Shown: positions 1-10,051, numbered from the stretch's first letter. The stretch is 64,000 nucleotides of DNA from Opitutia bacterium UBA7876 (GCA_002500665.1 DLRY01000018.1:5929-69928), one strand, 5' to 3'. The notes: generated by a model from the letters alone, not told the origin. Numbers and translations are program-made.

Positions 1-1475
1 TCACGGTAGGACTGAACAAAGCGCTCGAGCGCTTCTTTACTCTTACGCTTGTCGAAAGCGTTCAAGGCGGGGCTTTCGACCTGTACCATCCATTCACGAA
101 GCAAGCCGCGCAGGTTGTTCAGTTTCTGGTTTGATTTGGGGTTGTCCAGCAAGTCGGCAAGGCAGCTTGGATCATTGCTCAAGTTGTAGAACTCTTCGAC
201 ACTGCGGTATTGAAGGTGTTTCACCCGAGCCGCCATTGCTGAGTCCTTTTGTGCCGCTTGTTGCATTGCGTTGAAGGCTCCACCGCTCAGTCGAGGGAAC
301 CGGCGCTTACCGTTGGACCAGGGGTTGAAAACATAAGCGGAATGGCGTGTGAAGACAGAGTAGGTAGGCAATGCATCGCCACCGTGGATATGATAGAACT
401 GCCCGAATACGACATCCCGGTTCGCCTGCTTCTCACCGCGAAGGATTGGCAGGAACGAGCGACCGTCGGATACCTCGGTTGGTGACGACCCGATGGCATC
501 AAGAATGGTTGGCTGCAGGTCCACCGTGGAGACCATGTGCGTCTCGTCGACGCCACCGTCCTTGACGGTCTTGGGCCAGCGGATGATCAGCGGCGTGCGA
601 AGACTGTCGGGGTAGCAATTGAATTTGGCTCCAGGGAACGGCATGCCGTGGTCCGCCAAGAAGATGACGATCGTATCCTCTACTCGTTTTGCCGACGCCA
701 GTTCGTCCAATACGGCGCCGACCATGTCGTCCAACCGTCGTACCGACGTGCAGTAGTCGGCGAACTCCTTGCGGACGCCCGGCAAGTCGGGCAGGATTGG
801 CGGAAGCCGAACCTCTTCCGGTTTGAAGATGCGGGACGATGCCGCTCGTTCGTCGAGCGGTCGGGTTGCTTTGCCGCCGCCGAATGGGCGATGCGGATCG
901 TGCGAGTTCGCCATTAGGAAGAACGGCTGTTGCGAAGTGTTCGCCATCGCGAAGAAGTTCTTGGCGAACTTTCGAAAGACGGCAGGATCGCGGCCCCAGC
1001 GATTCTCATCGCCGGTTCCCTGCCAGCGGTAGGTTGTTGACCAACGGAAGAGTTCCTGCTGGCGCAGGGGTTTGCCGATAATACCGCAAAGATAGCCTGC
1101 GGCATTGAGGATCGCGGGAAGATTTGGTGTGCTTGGGCGGATGCGCTGGAATCCCTCGACCCCGTTGTTGCGGGGATACAGGCCGGTGAGGATGACGCTT
1201 CGAGACGGTGTGCAGATGGATGTGTTGACATACGCATTCCTGAACCTCATGCCTTCGGTGGCCAACCGGTCGATGTTCGGCGTAATGTCGGGCGCTGCCC
1301 CACCAAAGCACCCGGGGGTGTCCCAGTTCATATCGTCGGCAACGATCATCAACACGTTGGGACGCTTCTTTGGCGCCGTTTGCTGGGCCCACGAACCGTC
1401 GCACAGAGAAAAGCTGCACAAAGTGACGATTGTCACTCCGAAAAAATTTCTTTCTCTATGACCTTTTCTTTTCAT
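1..1475 (-). CDS. Secreted sulfatase, family S1, C-terminus cut by window edge
   Basis: The minus-strand frame stays open from an ATG at 1475 to the left edge, so only the last residues are missing. The product would hydrolyse sulfate esters, probably of a polysaccharide, in the periplasm or outside the cell. An N-terminal hydrophobic segment (about residues 11-30) ending near WAQQ looks like a signal peptide. It is followed by the metal-binding start of the sulfatase fold (VLMIVADDMNWD) and the formylglycine motif CTPSR with the catalytic Cys at residue 88. The visible 491 residues fit a full-length family S1 enzyme of about 490-510 residues. The gene lies downstream of the DUF1592/DUF1552 pair on the same strand, with a gap of 137 bases. 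The substrate cannot be told from sequence alone. Confidence 0.93.
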   Translation of the reverse strand, partial: MKRKGHRERNFFGVTIVTLCSFSLCDGSWAQQTAPKKRPNVLMIVADDMNWDTPGCFGGAAPDITPNIDRLATEGMRFRNAYVNTSICTPSRSVILTGLYPRNNGVEGFQRIRPSTPNLPAILNAAGYLCGIIGKPLRQQELFRWSTTYRWQGTGDENRWGRDPAVFRKFAKNFFAMANTSQQPFFLMANSHDPHRPFGGGKATRPLDERAASSRIFKPEEVRLPPILPDLPGVRKEFADYCTSVRRLDDMVGAVLDELASAKRVEDTIVIFLADHGMPFPGAKFNCYPDSLRTPLIIRWPKTVKDGGVDETHMVSTVDLQPTILDAIGSSPTEVSDGRSFLPILRGEKQANRDVVFGQFYHIHGGDALPTYSVFTRHSAYVFNPWSNGKRRFPRLSGGAFNAMQQAAQKDSAMAARVKHLQYRSVEEFYNLSNDPSCLADLLDNPKSNQKLNNLRGLLREWMVQVESPALNAFDKRKSKEALERFVQSYR

Positions 1476-1612
1476 AAGCGTTCCCCAACCATCTTATTTT
1501 ATCCGTTCCTATATCATACTGAATTACAAACAAGCTAGAAGGGCTATGATACGTTGGCGAGTTGATAGCGGAGGCAATTAGATTGCCATCATCGGGAAGA
1601 GAGGGGGACGGG

Positions 1613-4600
1613 TTACTTGGTGGAGAAAGCTTTGCTTTGCACGAGTGCGTGGATGAATTCAACCACAGAAAACTCTTCTTTCCTAGCGGAGGCAATGATG
1701 CGGGTCGCCAAGTCCTCATCCGTAAAACCAAAGGGCCGGCCCAGACCGTACCCGATCAGGTGTTCGGTAAACCCACGGGCAAAATCGTCTTCGCGCTCGG
1801 CAATCAATTCACGCATCTCAAAATAGTCGGCAAAGGCAGGACCTTTGTGAAATTTCCCGGAAGGATCGATATCATAGGTTTTCTTCCCGTGTTTGTCTTC
1901 GGCCCGCCACTTACCGGCGGCGGTAAAGTTTTCCAAGCCAAACCCGATCGGATCAATCTTGCGGTGACAGCTGGCGCACTGTGGTTCTTGCTGGTGGGCG
2001 AGAACCCGTTCGCGTGCAGTGAGGGTTTTGTCGGCCAAGCGTGAAAGTTGGGGTACGTTGGGTGGGGCAGGGGGGGGCGGATCATTGAGTAGGTAGCGCA
2101 ATACCCAAGCGCCCCGCTCCACCGGACTGCTCTCGATTCCGTCACTGCCCATGGCAAGAACGGCGGCGGTTCCGAGCAACCCACCACGGGGAGAGTCAGC
2201 GGGAAGCGAAACCTTGCGAAAGTGATCCCCGGTCACGCCATCGATTCCGTAATAGGTTCCAAGCAGACCATTGATCATCACGTAATCACTCTTCAATAAT
2301 TTGCCCAACCGGCCTTCCTGTTCGTCCCGCATCAACAGGGCAAAGGATTCATAGATTTCCTTGCGGGCGGATGAGCGGACACTTTCATCGAATTCGCGGT
2401 GCAATTTGGTGTCGAACTGAAAGAAGTCCAAACGCTCCATGTGGAGCCACTGATGGACAAAACCGGAAACAAAATCATCGGAGCGTGTATCGGCAATCAT
2501 CCGGTTTACCTGTTGCCTGAGGATTTCGGGCTTACTCAATTCGCTCTTTTCTGCCAACGCAAACAGCTCAGAATCAGGCGGACGGCTCCAGAGGAAATAC
2601 GACAAACGCACAGCCAGTTCCCGCTCCGTGAGGGAACGTTTGGAGTCTCCTTTGTTGGGCTCGTCCAGGTAGAGAAAACCCGGGGATGACAGGATGACGC
2701 TCAAGGGCGTACGAATGGCGACGTCAAAGGGCTCACCAGCTGACTTTCGGATTTTGAATAGACCGATTAATTGATCAATGAATTTTGGGTCGGGTTGCAC
2801 CTGACGGAAGGCATCGACACAGAAATCATGAAACATTTCACGGGCCCGCTGTTCCTCGGTGTTTTTCGAACCGTAGCGGTTTTCAGCAAGAATGGAGACA
2901 AGTCCTGAAGCAGCTTTTTCGGTTGGCAAGGGGCCTTCCCATTCCACCCAGTCGATCCATATAGCCGGAGGCGCGGCCATTCCGTCCTTGTAAATCTCCC
3001 ACTTGCCCCGCAAGGTGTCTGCCCTGAGGTTGCTTTTCTCGCGCAGGGAAAACTTTCTTGGGCCATTCAGGGTTAACTCAACGGTGGTTTCAAAGACCTG
3101 CGGGTCTTGGGTCGTACCCGTGACTTGAAAAGTTTCCAGCAGGCTGAACTTATCACCATCCAAGTTGCGATGCATGCCCGAACTTACGCAACCAAGCACC
3201 GCAAAATGACGGTCCGGTGACGTACCTTCGATGGATCCCAAGCGGACCCTAAGCCGGTATTGTCCAAGAGGCAAGGGTTTGGATTTTTTCTTGGCACCCA
3301 GTGGGTCCGTACTTATTTCGATAAATTCTTCACTGTTCAGGTTTCCATTCCGGTCAAACACGCCTAGCAAGGACCCGCTCTTAGTAAGCGGATCATTGAG
3401 ATAGCGAAGTTGAGAGGGTGCCTCCATCTCATACCTGCGGATTCTGAACTTGGCCTCATCCAAATCTTTCACACCTACATCGGGCCGGGGAATTCCATCC
3501 TTTTGAAACGCAAGGGCAGCTTCATATCCAGCCTTGAAGTAATTCTCATATTTTCTTCTTACCTTGTCATTGGCGTAATGCTCCACTTCACGACGCTGCT
3601 TCCATATCTTTGGCCGATTCCGATCGTGCGGCCCTTCGATCTCTGCCCAGTCTATCCAGATGGCCGGCGGGTGCCCGTATCCATTCTCCGCTCTGAGTTG
3701 ATTGTGCTCATCCCAGAGGGTTTTTAAATTTGCATTGTTTGGCTGCTTTTCCTGAACCGCAAATTCACGCGGCGTATCAGAGCGCACCTCAATGGGGATT
3801 TCCAGGATCTGGGGTGTTTCGATGGTGCCGGTAACCTGATGAACACTGATTGGTTTTCCTTTTAATCCCCAGTCCCTTGACTCAATATCCCTCTGGGGGT
3901 GACCGATCTCAATAAATTTGCGGGTGGCAGGCGTTCCCTTCACTGTGGCCAAGCGGACACGAAAGATATAATCACCCACAGGCATCTTGTTCGGGGCAAC
4001 AATAACCCGTCCTGTACCGTGGGTCAGTTTAAGATAAGTACCGGTATCCCGATGAGGCAGGCTTGCGTAATGCTTGAGCAACGCCAAATTCTTGGATCTT
4101 GATGGGTCGGCCGAGGCCGCTTTTTGGCAATCGATAAATCCGAAGTCCCGGGGATCGGGAACACCCTTGAAGTGCTCGGCAAAAGTGTAAAAACGATTGG
4201 GGTGATCAATCAGGCGATTCTTCTTTCGAATCTCAGCAATGATTTCCTGATTCTCCGGGGATTTTACGGCCTCATCCACACCTTTTTTCCACTGTTTGAA
4301 TCGGTCCTGTGCTGCTTCCGCTTTTTTGATGATTTTCTCATTGGCCGGATTAATTGTTTTTTCGGGTTCTACTCGGGTGATCGATGACTCAATTATCCGT
4401 TTATCTTTGATCGGGCCTTCCAGCTCAGCCCAGTCTATCCAGACGGCTGGGGGATACCCATAACCATTTTCCTTCTTGATGCGGTAGAATTGCTTCCTGA
4501 ATAAATCGCGGTCTTCGGGCTGGCGTTCCTGAATGGCAAACTCATTGGGATTGCCCGATCCGATTTTCACTATCGTTTCAACAATTTCGGGATTCTCAGT

Positions 4601-5761
4601 GGTACCGTTTACTTGGTGCCCGCTAATCGGCTTGCCGGCAAAGCCAGCCGGAACGTTATTGGCTCTCTGTGGGTATCCGATCTGAATGTAATGACGATTA
4701 GGGTCAGAACCTTTCACCGCCCCGGCCCGTATCCTGAGTTTGTAGTCTCCAGGGGCTAGCTTGTCCGCAGGCGGAGAGATAACAATCCGTTGAATTCCCC
4801 AACCAAGCTTTAGGTAGGTGCCACGGTCGCTGAGGGGAAGTTCAGCATAGTGTTTCTGGTAGGCATACATGCGGTCATAACCACCCCGGAAAGAGAACTC
4901 TGCATCATTTGAATCCTTAAACCCAAAATTCTTTGCATCGGGTATACCTTTAAGTAGATCAGCATTTTGATAGAGCCTTACACTGTTGGTCAAATCAGTG
5001 ATGCCGTACTTATTGCGAATCCGTTCGAGTGCTTGCTGATTCTCAGGTGCCAAGGCAGCCTTGTCGACACCTGCTTTCCAGCCAAGGAAACGCTGGTGGG
5101 CTTTCTCAAGTCGCTTCATCCAATTCGCGCTCATCACATTAACCGTTTTTTCCGGCTCCACCCGAAAAGTAAGGACCTTTTTGTCAATGCTCGCGTGGCG
5201 GGCGAAAGCCTCATCGATCGCAGTACGTCCAAGTTCCAAATACTGTTCAAATTGATCACTGGAAATATACAGGGAAGCACCAACCGTATCAAAACTGCCG
5301 GCTCCGCCGTCCGCAGGAAGCGAATCAACGTTAGGACTCACACCCGTCAGCGACTCAATGGTATTGTGGTATTCTCGACGGTTGAGACGACGCATTGTAA
5401 TCTGCCCACCGGAATCGGAAAGTTTTTTACGAGCCAATACCATGGTCTTGGCAAGATCCTCCAGGAAGTCAGCCTTAGCCTCCTTTTCAGGCTGACGCTT
5501 GTTTTCGGGGGGCATTTCCCCGGAATTCATTACGTTGAGAACCTTTTGCCACAACTCCGCCTGCTCCAAGGTATTCACCTCCAAGGGCAGATCTTCCAAG
5601 TTTACCTTTCCTTTTTGGGTGTCCGCATCGTGACAATCCATGCAGTGGGCATCAAACAAATCGAGATGCTTTTCCGGCATGATAGCTTGTGGCTCATCTC
5701 CATAAACAGAAAAGGAGGCCAGTCCAAAACCGGCCAAAAAGAAGGCTACTTTACAGTTCAC
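1613..5761 (-). CDS. Planctomycete-type cytochrome c / DUF1592-DUF1588-DUF1585 protein with three internal repeats
   Basis: A very large secreted protein (1382 residues) of the family pairing an N-terminal haem-c motif with DUF1587, DUF1592, DUF1588 and DUF1585 domains. I start it at a GTG at 5761, whose GTGA overlaps the stop of the upstream DUF1552 gene; this puts a hydrophobic signal segment at the N-terminus. CMDCH at residues 40-44 is the first haem motif; a second CASCH motif near residue 1264 is followed by the typical K-I-D-P-I-G-F-G-L-E-N-F stretch. Between DUF1587 and DUF1592 there are three copies of a module of roughly 200-250 residues (about 204-455, 465-710 and 747-945). Each contains a G-x-Y-x-x-R-V/I-R strand and ends in PPAxWIDWxExEGP. 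The family role is not firmly established; an electron-transfer or oxidative function in the envelope is inferred. Confidence 0.9.
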   Translation of the reverse strand: MNCKVAFFLAGFGLASFSVYGDEPQAIMPEKHLDLFDAHCMDCHDADTQKGKVNLEDLPLEVNTLEQAELWQKVLNVMNSGEMPPENKRQPEKEAKADFLEDLAKTMVLARKKLSDSGGQITMRRLNRREYHNTIESLTGVSPNVDSLPADGGAGSFDTVGASLYISSDQFEQYLELGRTAIDEAFARHASIDKKVLTFRVEPEKTVNVMSANWMKRLEKAHQRFLGWKAGVDKAALAPENQQALERIRNKYGITDLTNSVRLYQNADLLKGIPDAKNFGFKDSNDAEFSFRGGYDRMYAYQKHYAELPLSDRGTYLKLGWGIQRIVISPPADKLAPGDYKLRIRAGAVKGSDPNRHYIQIGYPQRANNVPAGFAGKPISGHQVNGTTENPEIVETIVKIGSGNPNEFAIQERQPEDRDLFRKQFYRIKKENGYGYPPAVWIDWAELEGPIKDKRIIESSITRVEPEKTINPANEKIIKKAEAAQDRFKQWKKGVDEAVKSPENQEIIAEIRKKNRLIDHPNRFYTFAEHFKGVPDPRDFGFIDCQKAASADPSRSKNLALLKHYASLPHRDTGTYLKLTHGTGRVIVAPNKMPVGDYIFRVRLATVKGTPATRKFIEIGHPQRDIESRDWGLKGKPISVHQVTGTIETPQILEIPIEVRSDTPREFAVQEKQPNNANLKTLWDEHNQLRAENGYGHPPAIWIDWAEIEGPHDRNRPKIWKQRREVEHYANDKVRRKYENYFKAGYEAALAFQKDGIPRPDVGVKDLDEAKFRIRRYEMEAPSQLRYLNDPLTKSGSLLGVFDRNGNLNSEEFIEISTDPLGAKKKSKPLPLGQYRLRVRLGSIEGTSPDRHFAVLGCVSSGMHRNLDGDKFSLLETFQVTGTTQDPQVFETTVELTLNGPRKFSLREKSNLRADTLRGKWEIYKDGMAAPPAIWIDWVEWEGPLPTEKAASGLVSILAENRYGSKNTEEQRAREMFHDFCVDAFRQVQPDPKFIDQLIGLFKIRKSAGEPFDVAIRTPLSVILSSPGFLYLDEPNKGDSKRSLTERELAVRLSYFLWSRPPDSELFALAEKSELSKPEILRQQVNRMIADTRSDDFVSGFVHQWLHMERLDFFQFDTKLHREFDESVRSSARKEIYESFALLMRDEQEGRLGKLLKSDYVMINGLLGTYYGIDGVTGDHFRKVSLPADSPRGGLLGTAAVLAMGSDGIESSPVERGAWVLRYLLNDPPPPAPPNVPQLSRLADKTLTARERVLAHQQEPQCASCHRKIDPIGFGLENFTAAGKWRAEDKHGKKTYDIDPSGKFHKGPAFADYFEMRELIAEREDDFARGFTEHLIGYGLGRPFGFTDEDLATRIIASARKEEFSVVEFIHALVQSKAFSTK

Positions 5762-7050
5762 GCCTGAAGTTCTTTGACCACGCCGGTACTGTCGCCATGG
5801 CGATCCGCCTGGATTCCCAATCCGTGAAGCATGGTCAGCCACACGTTGCAAAGCGGAGTATCCTCGGGCAGGACTAAATGTTCACCCAATTTCAGGTTGG
5901 CCCCGCCACCCGCAAGCAAAGTCGGGCAATTGTCCAAATAATGAATGCTGCTGATGTTTGATCCAAAGGCCAGGGACGTATGGTCGAAAAGACTGCTCCC
6001 GTCGGCCTCCTTTGTGGATTTGAGCTTATCCATAAATCCCGCAAGCAAGGTGCTGTGCATTTTGTCACGGGCTTTGGACGCTTCCATGCGTTCCCCGGGC
6101 GAGTAATGACTGACGTTGTGCGCGCTGTGCTTAAAACCCATGCTCTTTAGGAGTGCCTGACCGGGCATCCTATAGGTAAGGGCACGGGTACTGTCCGTTT
6201 GCAAAGCGGCGATGATGAGGTTGTACATCATCTCAATTTCCTCTTTTCCCTTGAGACTTGGGGGAGGCTCTTCCATCGGGGCCTTGGGTTTTGGTTTGTC
6301 CAACCAATCCTCGTCTTTGCGGAGGCGGGTCTCAATGTCCCGAATGCCCTGAAAATATTCGTCCAGCTTGTCGTTGTCGTTTTTGGACAATCCATTTTGC
6401 ACCCGCTTGGCCTCGGTAAGTACTGCATCCAGAACGCTTCTTTTCTCGGCAATTGCCGCCTGTCTTTTCTCAAGAGGAAGGTCTTCGGCGGAAAATAACT
6501 TATGGAAGGTTTTGACGGGATCATTGTATCCGGGGATCTGCTTGCCCCGCTTGTCCCAGGCCAAAGATCCACCTGGGCCATGCCCGGATGCGCTTCCATC
6601 GGTGCTGTCCAGTTGGATGGATGAGAAACGGGTTTCCTGTCCCAGTTGCTCGGCCACCACCTGATCGGCGGAAATACTGTTGGCCATATTTTGGCCGGGC
6701 ACCGAATAGCGGTTGGCCCCGGTCAGCCAGAAGGTACTGCCCCAATGAGCTTCGTTACTAAACTTATTTGAGCACCCCTGAACCACCGTAAAATCTTTCT
6801 TATGCCTAGCCAGTGGGCTCAGACCTTCGGACAATTGGTAGTTTGCTCCCGAATCTTCCTTGTTAGGATACCAGGTCTGCTTGGTTACCCCGAAACCAAT
6901 ACCCATGAAGACCGCCCGCTTGGGTATTGCCCCGGTTGCTTTCGAAGCCGCTGAAGCAAACCGGCGGAAACCAATTGACTCAAGGGCGGGTAGGGCGATT
7001 AGAGCTCCTACCCCGCGTAGGAAAGTTCGGCGGTCAAAGTCAGTCTTCAT
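5758..7050 (-). CDS. DUF1552 family protein with Tat signal
   Basis: A 430-residue protein of the DUF1552 family, a usual partner of DUF1592/DUF1588 cytochromes in Verrucomicrobiota and Planctomycetota. The N-terminus has a twin-arginine motif (DRRTFLRG) followed by a hydrophobic stretch, so export in a folded state is likely. Further features are the family-typical GPGGSLAWDKRGKQIPGY region and a C-terminal LAGGGANLKLGEH stretch. Its stop codon overlaps the GTG start of the cytochrome gene (GTGA), a strong sign of coupled translation and of two subunits or partners. Length matches the family (about 430-460). No enzymatic activity can be assigned; the pairing suggests that the two products act together in the periplasm. 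Confidence 0.9.
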   Translation of the reverse strand: MKTDFDRRTFLRGVGALIALPALESIGFRRFASAASKATGAIPKRAVFMGIGFGVTKQTWYPNKEDSGANYQLSEGLSPLARHKKDFTVVQGCSNKFSNEAHWGSTFWLTGANRYSVPGQNMANSISADQVVAEQLGQETRFSSIQLDSTDGSASGHGPGGSLAWDKRGKQIPGYNDPVKTFHKLFSAEDLPLEKRQAAIAEKRSVLDAVLTEAKRVQNGLSKNDNDKLDEYFQGIRDIETRLRKDEDWLDKPKPKAPMEEPPPSLKGKEEIEMMYNLIIAALQTDSTRALTYRMPGQALLKSMGFKHSAHNVSHYSPGERMEASKARDKMHSTLLAGFMDKLKSTKEADGSSLFDHTSLAFGSNISSIHYLDNCPTLLAGGGANLKLGEHLVLPEDTPLCNVWLTMLHGLGIQADRHGDSTGVVKELQA

Positions 7051-7076
7051 TTAACGGAGCATAATAAAAAGATAGT

Positions 7077-7105
7077 ATTATATATCAAATGTCTTCGCTC
7101 TTAAA
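7077..7105 (-). promoter_or_regulatory. Candidate sigma-70-type promoter for the DUF1552/DUF1592 pair
   Basis: On the minus strand a perfect TATAAT (7082-7077) lies 17 bases from a weak -35-like TTTAAG (7105-7100). The predicted transcript would start about 20 bases before the ATG at 7050. The surrounding 100 bases are clearly richer in A and T than the flanking genes. The -10 box is convincing; the -35 box matches only half of the consensus. Confidence 0.35.
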
Positions 7106-7160
7106 ATTCTTACAAACTTATTTAAGATCAAATGCCTTCATAATTGGGATATTTACATCC

Positions 7161-9986
7161 TCATTTGATTAGTTTTGTCTCGCTTGATTTGAGCAAGGCT
7201 TTGAGGCGTTTAACTTTTTTCGGATACTTGTCCGTCAGGTTGGTGGTCTCACCAATGTCCTCCTTTAAATTGTAGAGCTCCCATTCGCCGGATCCGCCAT
7301 CTTCAAGGAACAAGCCTACCTTCAATGGCGAGATGAGTTTCCAGTCTCCTTCCCGAATCGCATTCCCTTGAAGGATCCTGGTCTGGACGGATGCAGAACC
7401 CGGATTGTAAACATAGGAGGCGCGGGCCGACTTGGAGTTTCCCAAAAGACAATCCAGTTGATTGACCCCATCGATGATCCGGTCATTGGGAACCTGTGCG
7501 CCGCTTAGGGCGGCAAAGGTCGGCAACAGATCGATGGTGGCCATGAGCCCGTCGTTTGTTTTCCCCGCCGCTATTTTCCCGGGCCATCGCATGATGCAGG
7601 GTACACGGATTCCACCTTCGTAAATGGATGCTTTCCCATCGCGCAACGGTCCGGCATCTCCCCAGAAAATCGAATTCTTGGGATGCCCCTTTTTATGTTT
7701 ATAATATTTGGGCTGGTTCCAAGGGCCATTATCGGTTGTAAAGATAACCAGTGTGTTTTCCCTCAAGCCCAACCGGTCGAGGGTATCAAGCAGTCGACCG
7801 GTTTCATAGTCAAACTCTTCGACCACGGCACGATAGAGGTTATCTCCCGTTTTTTCCTTAAATTTTGGGGAGGCATCGATGATGGTGTGCATCATCGTAT
7901 GAGCAAGGTAGAGAAGAAACGGCTTTTGGGAATCCCGCTGATTGACCAGATAATCAATCGCCTTGTTGGTATAGAGGCGGGTAAGCCCCGCCATGTCATC
8001 GGTTGTTCCAACCAGATCATTGTTGCTGTGCAAAACCGATTTCCCGCTGTCGTTCGCGCCAAGCGCTCCGAAATAATAATCAAACCCCTGGGCATTGGGC
8101 ATCCGGTCGATGATCGCCTTTCGATTCGAAACGTCCCATTTCCCTACGCAAGCCGTCTGGTAGCCGACTTCCTTGAGTATCTCGGCGAAGGTGATTTCCG
8201 ATGCGGGCATCGACCAGCCTTTGCTGCGGAAAGGATAGCGGCCGGTCAGCAGAGCGGAGCGTGAAGGTCCGCAAACCGGTTGGGCATAAAAAGAGGTAAA
8301 TTTGGTTCCTTCTTTGGCAAGTTTGTCGAGGACCGGTGTTTGGTTTTCCTTGCTCCCAAAACAACCCAAATCGGCATATCCCTGATCATCGGTGAATAAG
8401 ATGAGTATGTTCGGTTGCTTGGGCTTTTCTTCTTTCTTGATTGGAGCGGGGTAGGGCGAGGGCTTCGGATCCGCGTAAGGCAAGAGGTAGCGTGGGTCCG
8501 GTTTGGTTCCTTTGGGGGCACCCGCGAGTGGCCAAGCAAACACCTCATTGGCATCGCGGTCGGGTTTGTTCAAACGGGGCAGGGAAGAGGACCATTGATC
8601 CAATTTCTTTCGCAATCGTTCAGCGACCTTTGCATCGGATTGAATACGATTGGTCAGCTCATACGGGTCCTTGGCTAAATCAAACAACATCTCCTGCTCA
8701 CTTGAGCGCCATAGTTTCCAATCACCAATACGCACGACCTGGGTCTGCCAGAATTCCCAGAACATAGGTTTTGGGCGCTCAATCTTGGCAACTTCTCCCG
8801 TCAATCGAGGAAGCAAATCAACCCCGTCAAACTCGTGGGGAATGGTTCCGCCTCCGGCTTTGAGTGTTGTCGCAGTGAGATCGAGGGTAGTCACCATTTC
8901 TTCGATTACCGTGCCGGGAATAATTTTGTCTTTCCAGTACGCAAATATCGGAACCCTGATGCCGCCTTCGAAGAGGCTGCCTTTCTCGCCGCGCATAGGT
9001 ACGTTGTTCGAACCGTTCCAGACTGCGCCTCTCGTGCCAGGGGGGCCTCCTGGCAGTCCCGAGTCGTCTATGCCCATTTTGCTCGGGGCGCCGTTATCGC
9101 TGGCGAAGAGAACCATCGTGTTCTCTTCGAGACCATGCTCACGGAGTTTGACCATCACGCCTCCCACCGCGTCGTCGATGGATTTGATGAGAGCCAGACC
9201 CATGCGTCTCCTGTCGTCCCTCCAATCATCATAATGTGGATAGTCGAGTTTAGGAAATTTCTTGTAATACGGGTCGGACTTCTTGATGAGAGGGACGTGC
9301 GGGCCAAAAAGCGGGAGATAGAGGAAGAACGGCTTGTCTCCGTCCTGGCTGAAGTCGATGAAAGATTCGCCGTACTTGCCTTGCAGGATCACACGATTGG
9401 CGACGCCATCGGGCAAGCCTTTCCTTCTTTGATGGTCCGCAGGCATGCCATCTAGCGTGAGATTGGTTGACCCGCTTTCCATCGTGCCAGTCCAGTAGTA
9501 GTCAAAACCACGAGCATGTGGCTCGTGCTTCGGGTTAGAGGGGGTCGAAGAGCCTAGGTGCCACTTGCCGGAGAACCCGGTGAGATAGCCTAGCTCTTTC
9601 ATCCGGTCGGCTATGGTCAGGACCGGTTTCCCAGCCATGTCCGAGCCTTTGGGATAGGTGCGAGGCAAACGACCCATACCGTTTCCTGCATCGCTCTGGT
9701 TATGGGGAAAAGCGAACTCATTCTGCACCCTTCCAACCATCAACCCGGCGCGCGATGGGACACATTGCGGAGCCGAGCTGTAGCCTGCGGTCATCAAAGC
9801 TCCTTCTCGGGCCAGCTTGTCCATAATTGGGGTGTCAACATGCTTGTCGATCCCAAGGACGCCAAGGTCGGTGTACCCGTAGTCATCCGTGTAGATGAGA
9901 ATGACGTTGGGTTTCTTGTCCCCGGCAGATGCAACAAAGCGGAACGCCAGAAAGAATGATAATGTCAGGAGTGAGTATTTTTTCAT
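7161..9986 (-). CDS. Tandem double sulfatase (two S1 sulfatase domains in one chain)
   Basis: A 941-residue secreted protein made of two complete sulfatase domains in series. I use the ATG at 9986 because it gives a clean signal peptide (MKKYSLLTLSFFLAF...), with a purine-rich AGGA about 14 bases upstream. The first domain has VILIYTDDYGYTDLG and the formylglycine motif CVPSR (Cys 75). The second begins after a Pro- and Lys-rich linker near residue 520 with ILILFTDDQGYADLG and carries CGPSR (Cys 572). Both domains keep the GKW motif near the substrate pocket and the late DNGAP/DNGPW calcium-site motif, so both look catalytically competent. Single sulfatases are 450-550 residues, so this is a true fusion. 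It might remove two different sulfates from one glycan. An AT-rich gap of 110 bases separates it from the DUF1552 start. Confidence 0.93.
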   Translation of the reverse strand: MKKYSLLTLSFFLAFRFVASAGDKKPNVILIYTDDYGYTDLGVLGIDKHVDTPIMDKLAREGALMTAGYSSAPQCVPSRAGLMVGRVQNEFAFPHNQSDAGNGMGRLPRTYPKGSDMAGKPVLTIADRMKELGYLTGFSGKWHLGSSTPSNPKHEPHARGFDYYWTGTMESGSTNLTLDGMPADHQRRKGLPDGVANRVILQGKYGESFIDFSQDGDKPFFLYLPLFGPHVPLIKKSDPYYKKFPKLDYPHYDDWRDDRRRMGLALIKSIDDAVGGVMVKLREHGLEENTMVLFASDNGAPSKMGIDDSGLPGGPPGTRGAVWNGSNNVPMRGEKGSLFEGGIRVPIFAYWKDKIIPGTVIEEMVTTLDLTATTLKAGGGTIPHEFDGVDLLPRLTGEVAKIERPKPMFWEFWQTQVVRIGDWKLWRSSEQEMLFDLAKDPYELTNRIQSDAKVAERLRKKLDQWSSSLPRLNKPDRDANEVFAWPLAGAPKGTKPDPRYLLPYADPKPSPYPAPIKKEEKPKQPNILILFTDDQGYADLGCFGSKENQTPVLDKLAKEGTKFTSFYAQPVCGPSRSALLTGRYPFRSKGWSMPASEITFAEILKEVGYQTACVGKWDVSNRKAIIDRMPNAQGFDYYFGALGANDSGKSVLHSNNDLVGTTDDMAGLTRLYTNKAIDYLVNQRDSQKPFLLYLAHTMMHTIIDASPKFKEKTGDNLYRAVVEEFDYETGRLLDTLDRLGLRENTLVIFTTDNGPWNQPKYYKHKKGHPKNSIFWGDAGPLRDGKASIYEGGIRVPCIMRWPGKIAAGKTNDGLMATIDLLPTFAALSGAQVPNDRIIDGVNQLDCLLGNSKSARASYVYNPGSASVQTRILQGNAIREGDWKLISPLKVGLFLEDGGSGEWELYNLKEDIGETTNLTDKYPKKVKRLKALLKSSETKLIK

Positions 9987-10051
9987 TTGAGAGAGTTCCT
10001 CTCCAGTTCGTTGAATTATGAATATCTTACACTTATTGAGAGAAGAAAGAT

